Below are positions 27,738-37,456 of a DNA stretch of 64,000 bases, in pieces; positions within the stretch are counted from its first letter, which is position 1, and each line of letters starts with the position of its first letter. Source of the DNA: CAVWXT01 sp963759115. Its GTDB lineage: Bacteria; Planctomycetota; Planctomycetia; Pirellulales; Thermoguttaceae. The stretch spans positions 186,001 through 250,000 of the forward strand of contig CAVWXT010000002.1 of assembly GCA_963759115.1 (NCBI GenBank). The letters run 5' to 3'. Both the position numbers and the translations under genes were made by a program. Below the pieces are notes generated by a model. That model worked only from the letters and a program-made list of their open reading frames with translations. It made no database searches and had not been told where the DNA came from.

Positions 27738-28751
27738 TCAGAACAGCGACGCTTGCGCGTCTTGGGGCTCTGCCGGGAGACCCTGCGGACCGCCTTGCTC
27801 GTCGCGCTCCTGGCAGACATATTCGTGCTCAAAGGGATGGCCGTTTTGCCATCCCACGCGGCCGGTCCGTCGGAAATGCTCCAGACGGCGGATCGTAATC
27901 TCGCAAAACAAGGGATCGATATCCATCGTGATGCACCGTCGCTGATTGATGTCCGCAGCCAAGAGGGTCGTGCCGGAATGCGAAAAAAAATCAACGACGA
28001 AGTTGTCCGGATCAGAGCTTGCCCTGACGATACGATCAATGGACTTCAGAGGTTTCTGCGCGTAGCAACCGGAAACGTTCTCCTCCATTCGATAAAACAC
28101 CTGCTGAATGTCCACCCACACGTTCCCGGCCCTGATGTTTTCGGACTTGCTTCGCTGAAGGTTTTCGGTGATCTGACCGTTCACCTCCTTGTAATAGCCG
28201 CGGAGAATCTTGGGAATGTCCGTGTATTCGGCGTCGACATTGAACGTGGGATGCCCTTTGACGTAGTAAAGGAGTTCCTGCCGGACCGCCATCCAATTCT
28301 TCTGCGTGCCGTATCCACGCTGATTTCGCATCGTAATGAAGCTGCGAGCCCGGAACGGCTGGCGCCGCATCATGAGCATGAAGTCCGGCAAGGGCTGGAA
28401 CCCATTGTTCTGGTCAGCCCCAAGCCACACGTACATTGAGGAATTGCCGGACAATACCCGATCCGCGTTCCGCACCCATTGCGCACACCAGTCAATGAAG
28501 TTCTGCAACGGACGTTCATCGAAAGCGACGAGGTTATACGGTGGATCCTGGATGGCCAACGTTGCCTTCTGGCCGTCCATCACAGACTCGACCTGATCCA
28601 CGGACGAAGCGTCAAGACATCCAACCCGGTGCCCTGCCTGAGCGTCTTCCCACACCTCGCCGGCTTTCAGCCGACAAAACGGGAGCAATGCGTCCCGTAT
28701 TTCCGGGCTTGTATCGAGCCTGGGCAAGGGGTTGTTCTTCATTTTCGCCAT
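27738..28751 (-). CDS. DNA methyltransferase (DPPY, beta-class), type II R-M
   Basis: 337 aa. Motif IV IQDPPYNLVAF is at about residue 68, and the AdoMet-binding FxGxG-like motif FVVDFFSHSGTTLLAADI at about 250, followed by RCITMDIDPLFCEITIRRL. The order IV then I, with a target-recognition stretch between (RARSFITMRNQRGYGTQKN, EYTDIPKILRGYYKEVNG), is the beta-class arrangement of N6-adenine or N4-cytosine methylases. It should protect the site cut by the HARE-HTH nuclease encoded 123 bp downstream. The start MAKMKNNPLPRLD is chosen at the first in-frame ATG. Composition is like its partner and unlike the flanking genes. Confidence 0.85.
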   Translation of the reverse strand: MAKMKNNPLPRLDTSPEIRDALLPFCRLKAGEVWEDAQAGHRVGCLDASSVDQVESVMDGQKATLAIQDPPYNLVAFDERPLQNFIDWCAQWVRNADRVLSGNSSMYVWLGADQNNGFQPLPDFMLMMRRQPFRARSFITMRNQRGYGTQKNWMAVRQELLYYVKGHPTFNVDAEYTDIPKILRGYYKEVNGQITENLQRSKSENIRAGNVWVDIQQVFYRMEENVSGCYAQKPLKSIDRIVRASSDPDNFVVDFFSHSGTTLLAADINQRRCITMDIDPLFCEITIRRLEHFRRTGRVGWQNGHPFEHEYVCQERDEQGGPQGLPAEPQDAQASLF

Positions 28752-29103
28752 GATCCGCTGTCAGCGACCCTCTTCCGTTCTCAACGGTCAACCAAGTACA
28801 GTCGCCAACCGCTCACTCTCGTCCTTAGTTCGCTTCTGCGTCGCCGCAACCAACAGGCAAATCGGCCAGTTGCGGATTCCGTCGGCCCGGCAGCCACACT
28901 GGGCAGCCATCGGAACTGCCTTTACACACAGTGGTTACGTCAGTTCGCCCATTCTAGTGGCGGCGCCAGAATGACGCAAGAGGCGGCCGGCGGCAGTCTG
29001 TCCATGCTCGCTGAAGCGGCGCCGGCCAATCCGCCGGCCGCCCAACCGAACGCCGTTCTTTGTCGTCTTGTCGCGCATCCGCGATGGGCGGTAAGATGGC
29101 GGC
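28752..29103. other. Intergenic region without a supported gene
   Basis: About 350 bp between divergent genes. It probably contains the promoters of the R-M pair and the YCF48 gene, but I see no clear -35/-10 pair, repeat or RNA gene. Confidence 0.5.
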
Positions 29104-32096
29104 ATGCTCGGCTCGCTCGTGCTAGCATTGCTGTCCGCCGTCTCTCCGGGCACCGACGTTGCCGCCAACGACGCCCGGTTGAACGACCTCTGTTTCGTCG
29201 ACGCCCAGCACGGTTGGGCGGTGGGCGACCGGGGCGTAATCTTGCACACCGACGATGGCCGCCAATGGCTGCCGCAGGCCTCGGGCGTCTCCTACCCGTT
29301 GCGGGCGGTCCGCTTTCTCAACGAGCAGATCGGTTGGGCGGCCGGCGGCTTCGCCCATCCGTATACGCACGCGAGTACGGGCGTGCTGTTGACGACTCGC
29401 GACGGCGGCCAAACCTGGACTCCCACGCCGAAGTTTGAACTGCCGGCCCTGCGACGGCTGGGCTTCTTCGATGCGCAGCACGGCTGGGCAATCGGCTGCC
29501 CATCGGCCCTGTATCCGTCCGGCGTGTTCGCCACCGACGACGGCGGCCGAAGCTGGCGGCCGCTGCCGGGCGGAAATACGCGGGGGTGGCTGGCCGCCGA
29601 CTTCATCAATTCCCGCACCGGTGCGCTGGCCGGCCGCAGCGAGTCGCTGGCCAGCGTCAATCGAGGCGCGATCGAGGCCGCGAGGTCCGCGGGCCTCGGC
29701 CTGCGAAGCCTTGCCGGCATCCGGCTGGAGCGGTCGGGCTTCGGCTGGTTCGCGGGCGACGGCGGCTGGGTGCAAGTCACCGCCGACTTGGGCGCTACGT
29801 GGCAAGCCCCGCCGGGCGAACTGCCGCCCGTGGCGCGGAATTTCGATTTCGCCGCCCTGGCGGTTCGTGGGCCAAAGTGTTGGATCGCCGGCACGCCCGG
29901 CACGCGCGTCTTCTACACACCCGACGCCGGCCGGACGTGGACCGCGTCGCCGACGGGCGTCACCGTGCCGTTGCGGGCCATCGCGTTTGCCGACGACCAG
30001 CACGGTTGGGCCGTGGGCGACCTGGGCACGATCCTGGCCACCGCCGACGGCGGACAGACCTGGCAGCGGCAGGGAAACGGCAATACCCGCGCCGCGCTGT
30101 TGGGCCTCTTCGCCGAGCCGGACGATGTCCCGCTGGAACTGATCGCTCGCCTTTCAGCCGGTGAGGGCTATCTCTCCGTCGTCGACGTGCTGGGACGCCG
30201 CGACATTGAAGTCGTGCCCCGCGATTGCGTCCCGCTGGCCGACCGCCTGCACGAGGCGGTGGTTGGCGCCGGCGGAAGCGGGGCCGACGTGGCGTGGCAG
30301 TTCCCCTTGCGCCAGGCCGGCTTGCGATTGCCGTCGCGGCAGATCGTCGAAGCGTGGGACCGCGTCAACGACGGCCGCGGCCTGGAGACGTTGCAGGCCC
30401 ACCTCGTGCGGCAGATTCGGCTCTGGCGGCCCGAGGTGATTGTGACGTGCGACGCCGGGGGAAAAAGGGGACAGTCCCCATTTGCCGGAACGGCCCAAGG
30501 GGTGCTTCGCACAAATGGGGACTGTCCCCTTTTCCCCCCGAGGGCGATGACCCGCTGCTGGCGCTGGTGCATCAGGCGGTGCTGCAGGCCGTCGGCCGGG
30601 CCGGTGACGCCGCGGCGCCCGCCGATCCGATTGCCGATGCCGGATTGGAGCCGTGGCCGGTGAAGCGAGTCTATGCGGTGCTGCCGCCCGGTGTGCACGG
30701 CATCAACGAACTGGCTACGGCCCAGTTTGTGCCGCGACTGGGCCGCTCGCCGGCCGATGCAACGGCCGAGGCCAGCGGACTGTTGCACGACCGCTTCACG
30801 ACGCCGCCGCCGGTGCTGGCGTTTCAGTTGTTGACGAGCAACGCACCGCAGGAGCCGGGCGGGCGGGACTTCTTCAGCGGCATCGCCGTGCCGCCCGGCG
30901 GTCCGGCGCGGCGGGAAGTGTCGCCGGCGCCGACGGAAAACGTCGACGCGCGACAGCGCATCGCCCGGAAACGCCGAAACGTGCTGGCGATTCTCGAACA
31001 GGCCAACCGTTCGGCCGCCTCCGCCGACCAGTTGTTGGCCCAAGTGGACGACCTCACCCGCGATCTGGACGACGAGCGAGCCGGCCAGATTCTCTACCAG
31101 CTTGCCGATCAGCAGTATCGCGCTGGCCGGTGGGCGCTGGCGGCCGACATCTTCCAGGTGCTTTCGGACCGATACCCGCAGCATTCGCTCAGCCCGCCCG
31201 CGCTGTTGTGGCTGCTCCAATACTATGCCAGCCGTGAGGCCGCGCAGCGGACCGGGGCACGCGACCCGCAGAAACGTTTCGAGCGCGCGGTCGCGTTGGG
31301 GCAGCAGATCGAACGGACCCGGCCGGAGTTGTTTGCCGACCCGGCGGTGCGGTTTCCGCTGGCCGCAGCCTATCGCAGCTTGGGCCAGCCCCGCCAGGCC
31401 GATCGGTTCTACCAGGCTCAAGACCATGGCGGCGAGCGCGACGCCTGGTCGCAGTGCGCCCAAGGCGAACTGCGCCTGAGCGATCCCAAGAGCCGCCCGA
31501 CGAGGCCCACGCTCGTGTGCGTGAAGGCCGAGGCCAAACCTCGTTTGGACGGCCGGCTCGACGATCCCGTCTGGCAACGGGCCAAGCCGGCCGCTCTGCA
31601 AAGCATGCAACACGACGACGGCGACTGGCCGGCCGTCGTGATGCTGGCCTACGACGCCGAGTTCCTCTACATCGCCGCGCACTGCCGGGCGGCGCCGGGG
31701 GCCGCGGCGCCCTTGGCGACGGGATCGGCGTCGCCCCGCCCGCGCGACGCCGATCTCTCGGGCCACGACCGCATCGAGGTCCTGATCGACGTCGACCGCG
31801 ACTACGCCACGTATTATCGCCTGGCCATCGACGATCGCGGCTGGACGAACGATAGCTGCTGGGGCGACGCCACGTGGGACCCGAAGTGGTTCGTGGCCGC
31901 CAGGCGGGACGACGGCTTCTGGACGGTGGAAGCGGCGATACCGCTGGCGGAACTGACGGGCGGGCCGCCGCCGTCGCACGACACGTGGGCCATCGGCATC
32001 CAACGCGTCGTCCCGGGGGTCGGATTCCAGTCATGGAGCAGCCCGGCCGCGGTTTCGGTGCTTCCGGAAGGCTTCGGGCATCTGGTGTTCGAATGA
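29104..32096 (+). CDS. Secreted YCF48/BNR-repeat protein with TPR-like middle and CBM9-like C-terminus
   Basis: About 997 aa. A short signal peptide (MLGSLVLALLSAVSPGTDVA) leads to a YCF48-type beta-propeller with repeated FVDAQHGWAVGDRGVILHT, FDAQHGWAIG and FADDQHGWAVGDLGTILAT units. A middle region (LVRQIRLWRPEVIVTCDA) is interrupted by the repeat at 30457-30539. Helical TPR-like units follow (LYQLADQQYRAGRWALAADI). Residues ~800-997 resemble a family 9 carbohydrate-binding or DOMON-like domain (KPRLDGRLDDPVWQRAK, DRIEVLIDVDRDYATYYRLA, FWTVEAAIPLAELTG). The frame changes inside the repeat, where the right arm has four T against five A on the left; one more T restores both the stem and the frame. 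Probably a cell-surface protein; function unknown. Confidence 0.75.
30457..30539. repeat. GGGGAC-type near-perfect inverted repeat inside the YCF48 gene
   Basis: Arms of about 28 bp (GGGGGAAAAAGGGGACAG left, CTGTCCCCTTTTCCCCCC right) differ only by one A/T in the homopolymer. The loop GGAACGGCCCAAGGGGTGCT matches the loop of 14807-14885. The translated peptide includes KRGQSPF. Confidence 0.88.
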
Positions 32097-32202
32097 CGAT
32101 GCTTGCGTTCCGGGATTCTTGCGACCTGGGCCGTGAACGGTTACAATCGTAGTTTGAGGCCGGGGGGGTACTCACCGGCCGCGGAACAGGAGCGATCCAA
32201 CG

Positions 32203-33702
32203 ATGTGCCGGCATCTTCGTTTGGCATCACCGGGGCGGCGACGGCGAAACGTATTCTCCACTCTTCGTCTCGCGCTGTGCGCTGCCGGCTGCCTGCCGTT
32301 GTGTACTTTCTACGGCTGCGGCCGCAGCGAGTATCACCCATCGACGCCGAGCCGCGCTGCCCAAGATGCGAAGCCGTCGCCGGCGGGGGATGAAGCGACC
32401 GGCGCGTTGCCACGTTCCACGGGGGCATCCGGCGCGCCCAAGGGCCAGCCGCCGTCGAAGCTTGCGCGGCGGCCCTCCAATCAGCCGGTGATGCCCGGTG
32501 CGCCGGCCGTACCCGGCATCGAGGACGGCGAACTCGACGACGGCAACGACAAGGCCAGTGCCCGCGCGGCGAGGGAGGCCGCGGAGGCGTTGTTGAAAGC
32601 CGGCGGACCGACTCCCAGCGCGGGTTATCTGCTCGCCGCCCGAACGTCAATCGCCCAAGGACGCGACAACTGGGCCGCCCCGTTGTTGGCGGCCGCCGCC
32701 ATCGCTGGCAGCGAAGAGGCGCTGGGCAGCCTGCGCTGGTCGCCGTCGCTACAGCGGCCGATGTTCGCCCTCCGTTGGGGCTTGGCCACCGTGGTGTTGC
32801 CGGCCGCGAAGCCGGGCGAAGCGCCGACCGCCGCGCCCGCGGCAAAGCCCGGCAACATCTTCAGCGGCGCGGCCGGCGGCGCCGCGCCGCCACCTCAGCC
32901 TGCCGCGCAGGCAGAAACGTCAGCCCGTCGCGCCGGCAAGCGGCGTCCGGGCGAAAGTCCGCCCGCCGAGAAGAAGGCCCTGGACTTCTCGCTGCCCGAT
33001 CCGATTGCATTCTGGCGGCAGTTCGTGGGCGTGCCGTTGAGGGAAGCGATGCAAGCCGGCGTGCGCCAGGGCGACTTCAGCGTTTTGCTCAAGGACTCCG
33101 ACGAAAAGTTGACCAAGGCCATGATGAGATCGCCCTCGTCGGGCAGCCTGGCGAGGTTTGCACTGCTGGAAGCCAGCAGCACGGCGGATGTCCGCGAAGC
33201 GGCGCAGCGGGAGAATCTGGACTTCGTGCTGGTGGCCACGCTCAGCACCAAGGCAATTCGCAACGGCCCGACGCAGTCCGTCTTGGCCATCCGCGTTATG
33301 GACATGAGCAAGGACGGTGACGGTTGGGGTCCCAAGCCGGTGAATCACGTGCAGGTGATGGTGGCCCAACAGGCGCCCGGCAAGGAGGAGGAGCCCGCCG
33401 CGGCCTTGATCCGGACCGTCTTGACGTACATCGGCCGCCAGTATCGACTGGTGGAGATGCCGGAGTTCAGTCACGAAGCGGCCCAACAGCGGGCCGCCGC
33501 CCTCAGTCTGTCGAGGCCGGCGAACCCCTTGTCGGCGATCCTGGAACTGCGTTATTACCAATGGAAGAAGCTGTTGACGGATCAGGAGTTCGCCGAGCGC
33601 GCGGCCGAAATCGCCGGCGCCGAAGATGGCCAGCGGCTGGCCACCGGCACGGAAGTCGAACGCAAGCAGGTGGTCGACCGGTGGATCCGCGCCATCCGAT
33701 AG
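32203..33702 (+). CDS. Hypothetical secreted protein, possible lipoprotein
   Basis: 499 aa, family not recognised. The N-terminus has arginine-rich and hydrophobic segments (LRLALCAAGCLPLCTFYGC) that look like a signal peptide with a candidate lipobox cysteine. Residues ~45-260 are low-complexity and rich in Ala, Pro and Gly (PKGQPPSKLARRPSNQP, PAAKPGEAPTAAPAAKPG). Residues ~265-499 look folded: FSLPDPIAFWRQFVGVPLRE, FVLVATLSTKAIRNGP, VNHVQVMVAQQAPGKEEEP and ILELRYYQWKKLLTDQEF. The start may lie a few codons downstream. It is 106 bp after the YCF48 gene on the same strand and could be part of the same transcript. Confidence 0.65.
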   Translation: MCRHLRLASPGRRRRNVFSTLRLALCAAGCLPLCTFYGCGRSEYHPSTPSRAAQDAKPSPAGDEATGALPRSTGASGAPKGQPPSKLARRPSNQPVMPGAPAVPGIEDGELDDGNDKASARAAREAAEALLKAGGPTPSAGYLLAARTSIAQGRDNWAAPLLAAAAIAGSEEALGSLRWSPSLQRPMFALRWGLATVVLPAAKPGEAPTAAPAAKPGNIFSGAAGGAAPPPQPAAQAETSARRAGKRRPGESPPAEKKALDFSLPDPIAFWRQFVGVPLREAMQAGVRQGDFSVLLKDSDEKLTKAMMRSPSSGSLARFALLEASSTADVREAAQRENLDFVLVATLSTKAIRNGPTQSVLAIRVMDMSKDGDGWGPKPVNHVQVMVAQQAPGKEEEPAAALIRTVLTYIGRQYRLVEMPEFSHEAAQQRAAALSLSRPANPLSAILELRYYQWKKLLTDQEFAERAAEIAGAEDGQRLATGTEVERKQVVDRWIRAIR

Positions 33703-33893
33703 GGGCCTCTTGCTTTTCAGGAAAGGATTTCGTTCCAGTGCTTATGTGGAGTCAACGGACTGTCTCTGCCGGCAAGCTCGACGGCTACGGCAACATCGCC
33801 CTTCCTCGCGCGTCCGCCATCCGCCAGTGCCACATCGACTAGCCCTTTCAACGCGACCGACGGTCGCGGCTTTATGAAGACCATCGCGGCCCT

Positions 33894-36800
33894 ATGAATA
33901 TCGACACCCTCCGCCAATACCTCGACGACTCCTACGCCGCGAGCGTCTGGCTTTGCGGGCTGGGAATCGTCGACGTGCGGCGGGCGCATGGAAACCTGCT
34001 GGGCATGGCCCGGGCCGGCATGACCTTGGACCTCTTGGCCGGGCTGTGCGAGCAACTCGAACGGCACTTGCCCGGCTGCGCCGATCCCGACATGGCCCTG
34101 CACAACCTGGAGCGGTTCGTGCGGGCGGCGCGGAATCCGCTCTCGGCCGGCACGCTCTTCGAACGCGATCCGCAGGCGCTGCCGACGCTGCTGCAAATCT
34201 TCGCCGCCAGCCACTACCTCAGCGACGTGCTGGTGGCGGATCCCGAGGGGTTCGACCTGCTGCGGCTGACCGAGGGGCAGCCGGTGGCGCGGCAGGCGCT
34301 GGCGGACGAGTTGGTGGCGGAAATCGCCGCCCTGGAACACGAGCCGGCCGTGCTGCGGGCGCTGCGGCGGTTCAAACGCCGCGAAACGCTCCGCATCGCC
34401 TATGGCGACATCGTCCGCGAGCAGAGCCTCCGGACCGTCACTTCGCAAATCTCATTCGTCGCCGACGCGATCTTGGAGGCCGCGTTGCGAGCGGCCCGGC
34501 GAAAGTTCCAGGCCCTCCGCGGCACTCCGCGGCGACCCGACGGGGAGCCTGCCCGCTTCGTCGTGCTGGGCATGGGCAAGCTCGGCGGCCTGGAACTGAA
34601 CTATTCGAGCGACATTGACCTGATCTTCCTTTGCGAAAACGACGGCCGCACCGACGGAATACGCCCCATCTCCAACCTCGAATTCTTCGACCTCGTAGCC
34701 CGCGAGACCGTGCGGCTGTTGACGGCGAAGACCGAGTTGGGCGGCACCTACCGGGTGGACCTGCGGCTGCGGCCGGAAGGGCAGCGCGGGCCGATGGTCG
34801 CCGGCGTCCAGAGTGCGCTGGCCTACTACGACAACCGCGGCCGTACCTGGGAGCGGCAGGCCTACATCAAGGCCCGGCCCGTGGCCGGCGACCTTTCGCT
34901 GGGCCGCGAGTTTCTCGAAACCCTGACGCCCTGGGTCTACCGCCGCTACCTGAGCCATGCCGACATCAGCGGCATCAAGGCCCTGAAGCGGCGAATCGAG
35001 CAGCACGCACTCGGCGAGGGTTCTGCGCAGCAACGGGGACCGTCTACTGCTTCTGGCGGCGCCCGCGACGTGAAGACGGGCCGCGGCGGCATCCGCGACG
35101 TCGAGTTCGTCATCCAGTTCCTCCAATTGCTCAACGGCGGCGACCTGCCCGAACTGCGCACCGGCAATACGTTGGAGGCGCTGGCGCGATTGGAGCGAGT
35201 CGGCTGCCTGACGAATCTGGAGCGGTCGATCCTGGAAGAGAACTACGCGTTTCTGCGGAAGATTGAGCACCGGCTGCAGATCATGCTCGATCTGCAAACG
35301 CACGTCCTGCCCGACAACCGCGACGAACTGCGCAAACTCGCGCTGCGGATGGGTTATACGAGTGGCGACGACGAGCAATCGGCGTTGGAGGGCTTTCTAA
35401 ACGATTATCGCGGCAAGACCGAGCTGAACCGCAAGATTCTCGATCACCTGCTGCACGACGCCTTCAGCGACGATACGCAGACGCGGGCCGAGGTGGACCT
35501 CGTGCTCGATCCCGATCCGCCTGAAGAGCGGATCGTGGAAGTGCTGGGCAAGTATCCCTTCCGCGACGTGAAGCAGGCCTACCGCAACCTGATGTCGCTG
35601 GCCGAGGAGCGAATCCGATTTCTCTCGACGCGGCGCTGCCGGCACTTTTTGGCGGCCATTGCGCCGCAGTTGCTCGCGGCCATCGCCGCCACGGCCGATC
35701 CCGATTCCACGCTGGTGAACCTCGACAAGGTAAGCGATTCGCTGGGCGGCAAGGGCGTGCTGTGGGAGTTGTTCAGCTTCAATCCCCCCAGCCTGCACCT
35801 CTACGTCGAGCTTTGCGCGTACAGTCCGCACCTTTCGGGCATCCTCACCAGCAACCCGGGCATGATCGACAGTCTGATGGACAGCCTGGTGCTCGACAAG
35901 CTGCCCACGCGGGAGACCATGCAGCAGCAATTGGCCGAGTTGTGCCGCGCCGCCGAAGACATCGATCCGATTCTGCACAGCTTCAAGAACGACCAGCAGT
36001 TGTGCGTGGGCGTGCGCGACATTTTGGGCAAGGAAGACGTTCAGGCCACGACGGGCGCGCTCTCGGACATCGCCGAGACGTGTTTGGCGCAGATCGCAGA
36101 GCGGGAACACCAGCGGTTGGCCGCCCGCTTCGGCCAGCCGCAGGCGGTCGAAGGCCGCCGCGCCGGCCGGCCCTGCGAGATGGTGATCGTGGCGCTGGGC
36201 AAGTTCGGCGGGCGGGAGATGAATTACCACAGCGATCTCGACGTCATCTTCCTTTACGAGGCCGACGGGCAGACCGCCCCCGATGCCGCGCCGGCCGTCA
36301 CACGCGGCACCACGAACCAGCACTTCTTCAGCGAGCTTGGACAGCGAATCATCAAGGCCGCCAGCCAGGCTCAGCGGCTATGGCCGGCTGTACGACGTCG
36401 ACGCGCGGCTGCGACCGACGGGCAAGAGCGGCACGCTGGCCACGACCTTCGACGAGTTGCGCGGTACTTCACCGCCGGCGGCGGGCAGCTTTGGGAGCGG
36501 CAGGCGCTGTGCAAGGCCCGGGTGATCTACGGCTCGCCGCGGGCCGCCAAGGCCGCGATGGGGGCCGTCGCCAAGGCTGCCTTCGCGCACCGTTGGCGAC
36601 GGAAGGACGCCGCGGAAATCCGCCAGATGCGGCAACGGCTGGAAGACGCGGCCCCGGCGGCCGGCGATCTGAAGCGCGGGCCCGGCGGCATCGTCGACAT
36701 CGAGTTCGTCGTGCAGATGCTCCAGTTGAAGAACGCCCGCGGCAACCCCAGCCTGCGCGTGCCGAACACGCTGGCAGCCCTGGGCGAGTTGTACCGCGCG

Positions 36801-37058
36801 GGCCTGCTCTCGGTCGACAACTACGAACTGTTCGACGTGAGTTACCGGCTGCTGCGAACGATCGAGGGCCGGCTGCGGTTGATGAACTCGGCGGCCCGGG
36901 ACCAGCTTCCGCGGGATCGCGTCGAGTTGGCGAAGCTGGCCAACCTGTTGCACTATGCGGGCAGCGATGGCTTGCTGATGGACTACGACAACGCCACGCG
37001 GCAGATTCGCCGGCGGTTCGAGCGGATCTTTGAGGCGGAAAGCACTGGGCGGTTATAA
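33894..37058 (+). CDS. glnE: Glutamine synthetase adenylyltransferase/deadenylase
   Basis: 1054 aa, the full size of GlnE, which adenylylates and deadenylylates glutamine synthetase in response to nitrogen status through PII. Both nucleotidyltransferase domains are visible: GMGKLGGLELNYSSDIDLIF (~residue 225) and ALGKFGGREMNYHSDLDVIF (~765), each with the G-x-D-x-D metal-binding pattern. The linking helical domains (KTGRGGIRDVEFVIQFLQLL, LKRGPGGIVDIEFVVQMLQL) are also present. A patch at ~36378-36460 is read out of frame: one extra G and one missing C turn the expected LSGYGRLYDVDARLRPTGKS into nonsense, while the flanks stay in frame. The DARLRPTGKS stretch is the conserved second half of the active site, so the patch is almost surely a sequence error. 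Confidence 0.92.
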   Translation: MNIDTLRQYLDDSYAASVWLCGLGIVDVRRAHGNLLGMARAGMTLDLLAGLCEQLERHLPGCADPDMALHNLERFVRAARNPLSAGTLFERDPQALPTLLQIFAASHYLSDVLVADPEGFDLLRLTEGQPVARQALADELVAEIAALEHEPAVLRALRRFKRRETLRIAYGDIVREQSLRTVTSQISFVADAILEAALRAARRKFQALRGTPRRPDGEPARFVVLGMGKLGGLELNYSSDIDLIFLCENDGRTDGIRPISNLEFFDLVARETVRLLTAKTELGGTYRVDLRLRPEGQRGPMVAGVQSALAYYDNRGRTWERQAYIKARPVAGDLSLGREFLETLTPWVYRRYLSHADISGIKALKRRIEQHALGEGSAQQRGPSTASGGARDVKTGRGGIRDVEFVIQFLQLLNGGDLPELRTGNTLEALARLERVGCLTNLERSILEENYAFLRKIEHRLQIMLDLQTHVLPDNRDELRKLALRMGYTSGDDEQSALEGFLNDYRGKTELNRKILDHLLHDAFSDDTQTRAEVDLVLDPDPPEERIVEVLGKYPFRDVKQAYRNLMSLAEERIRFLSTRRCRHFLAAIAPQLLAAIAATADPDSTLVNLDKVSDSLGGKGVLWELFSFNPPSLHLYVELCAYSPHLSGILTSNPGMIDSLMDSLVLDKLPTRETMQQQLAELCRAAEDIDPILHSFKNDQQLCVGVRDILGKEDVQATTGALSDIAETCLAQIAEREHQRLAARFGQPQAVEGRRAGRPCEMVIVALGKFGGREMNYHSDLDVIFLYEADGQTAPDAAPAVTRGTTNQHFFSELGQRIIKAASQAQRLWPAVRRRRAAATDGQERHAGHDLRRVARYFTAGGGQLWERQALCKARVIYGSPRAAKAAMGAVAKAAFAHRWRRKDAAEIRQMRQRLEDAAPAAGDLKRGPGGIVDIEFVVQMLQLKNARGNPSLRVPNTLAALGELYRAGLLSVDNYELFDVSYRLLRTIEGRLRLMNSAARDQLPRDRVELAKLANLLHYAGSDGLLMDYDNATRQIRRRFERIFEAESTGRL

Positions 37059-37174
37059 CTGGGCGGTTGCAGGAGGCGACTGCCGTCGCCGATCGAGTGG
37101 CTTGCCGGAAATATGCGTTTGACCTAGAATTGCAATTAGATAAGTTGCCGCGTGTGCTTACCGAGGAGCCTGCC

Positions 37175-37456
37175 ATGATAGCCCAATCCTTTCCACCGGA
37201 ACTCGAACGCTTCGTCAAAGAGCAGATTGCGGCGGGCAACTACCAATCGGAGCAGGATTTGGTGGTCAGTGCCGTGCGAGTCCTTCGTGATGTTCAGGTT
37301 CGTCGTCAACTGTTTCTAGAGGATCTGCGAATCGGCGTGGAACAGCTTGAACGCGGTGAGTATGTAGAGTATGACGACGCGGGGATGTGCCAGTTGTTTG
37401 AGGAATTGGAGCAAGTCGCTAAGAATCGTGCCGAAGCCGCTGGGGGCGGCAAATGA
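37175..37456 (+). CDS. ParD-like antitoxin
   Basis: 93 aa, starting MIAQSFPPELERFVKEQIAA with a GAGGAG site at 37163. The N-terminal half matches the ribbon-helix-helix of ParD/CC2985-type antitoxins (YQSEQDLVVSAVRVLRD). The acidic C-terminal half (LFLEDLRIGVEQLERGEYVE, EELEQVAKNR) would wrap the toxin. In normal modules it neutralises ParE and represses its own operon. It overlaps the next gene by 4 bp (ATGA), the usual coupling with a toxin, but that gene is a chimera rather than a complete ParE. Confidence 0.82.
   Translation: MIAQSFPPELERFVKEQIAAGNYQSEQDLVVSAVRVLRDVQVRRQLFLEDLRIGVEQLERGEYVEYDDAGMCQLFEELEQVAKNRAEAAGGGK

Noticed and set aside
30168..32003. A 611-aa minus-strand frame across the YCF48 gene
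   Set aside because: An antisense shadow; the plus-strand reading has coherent propeller and CBM9-like domains.
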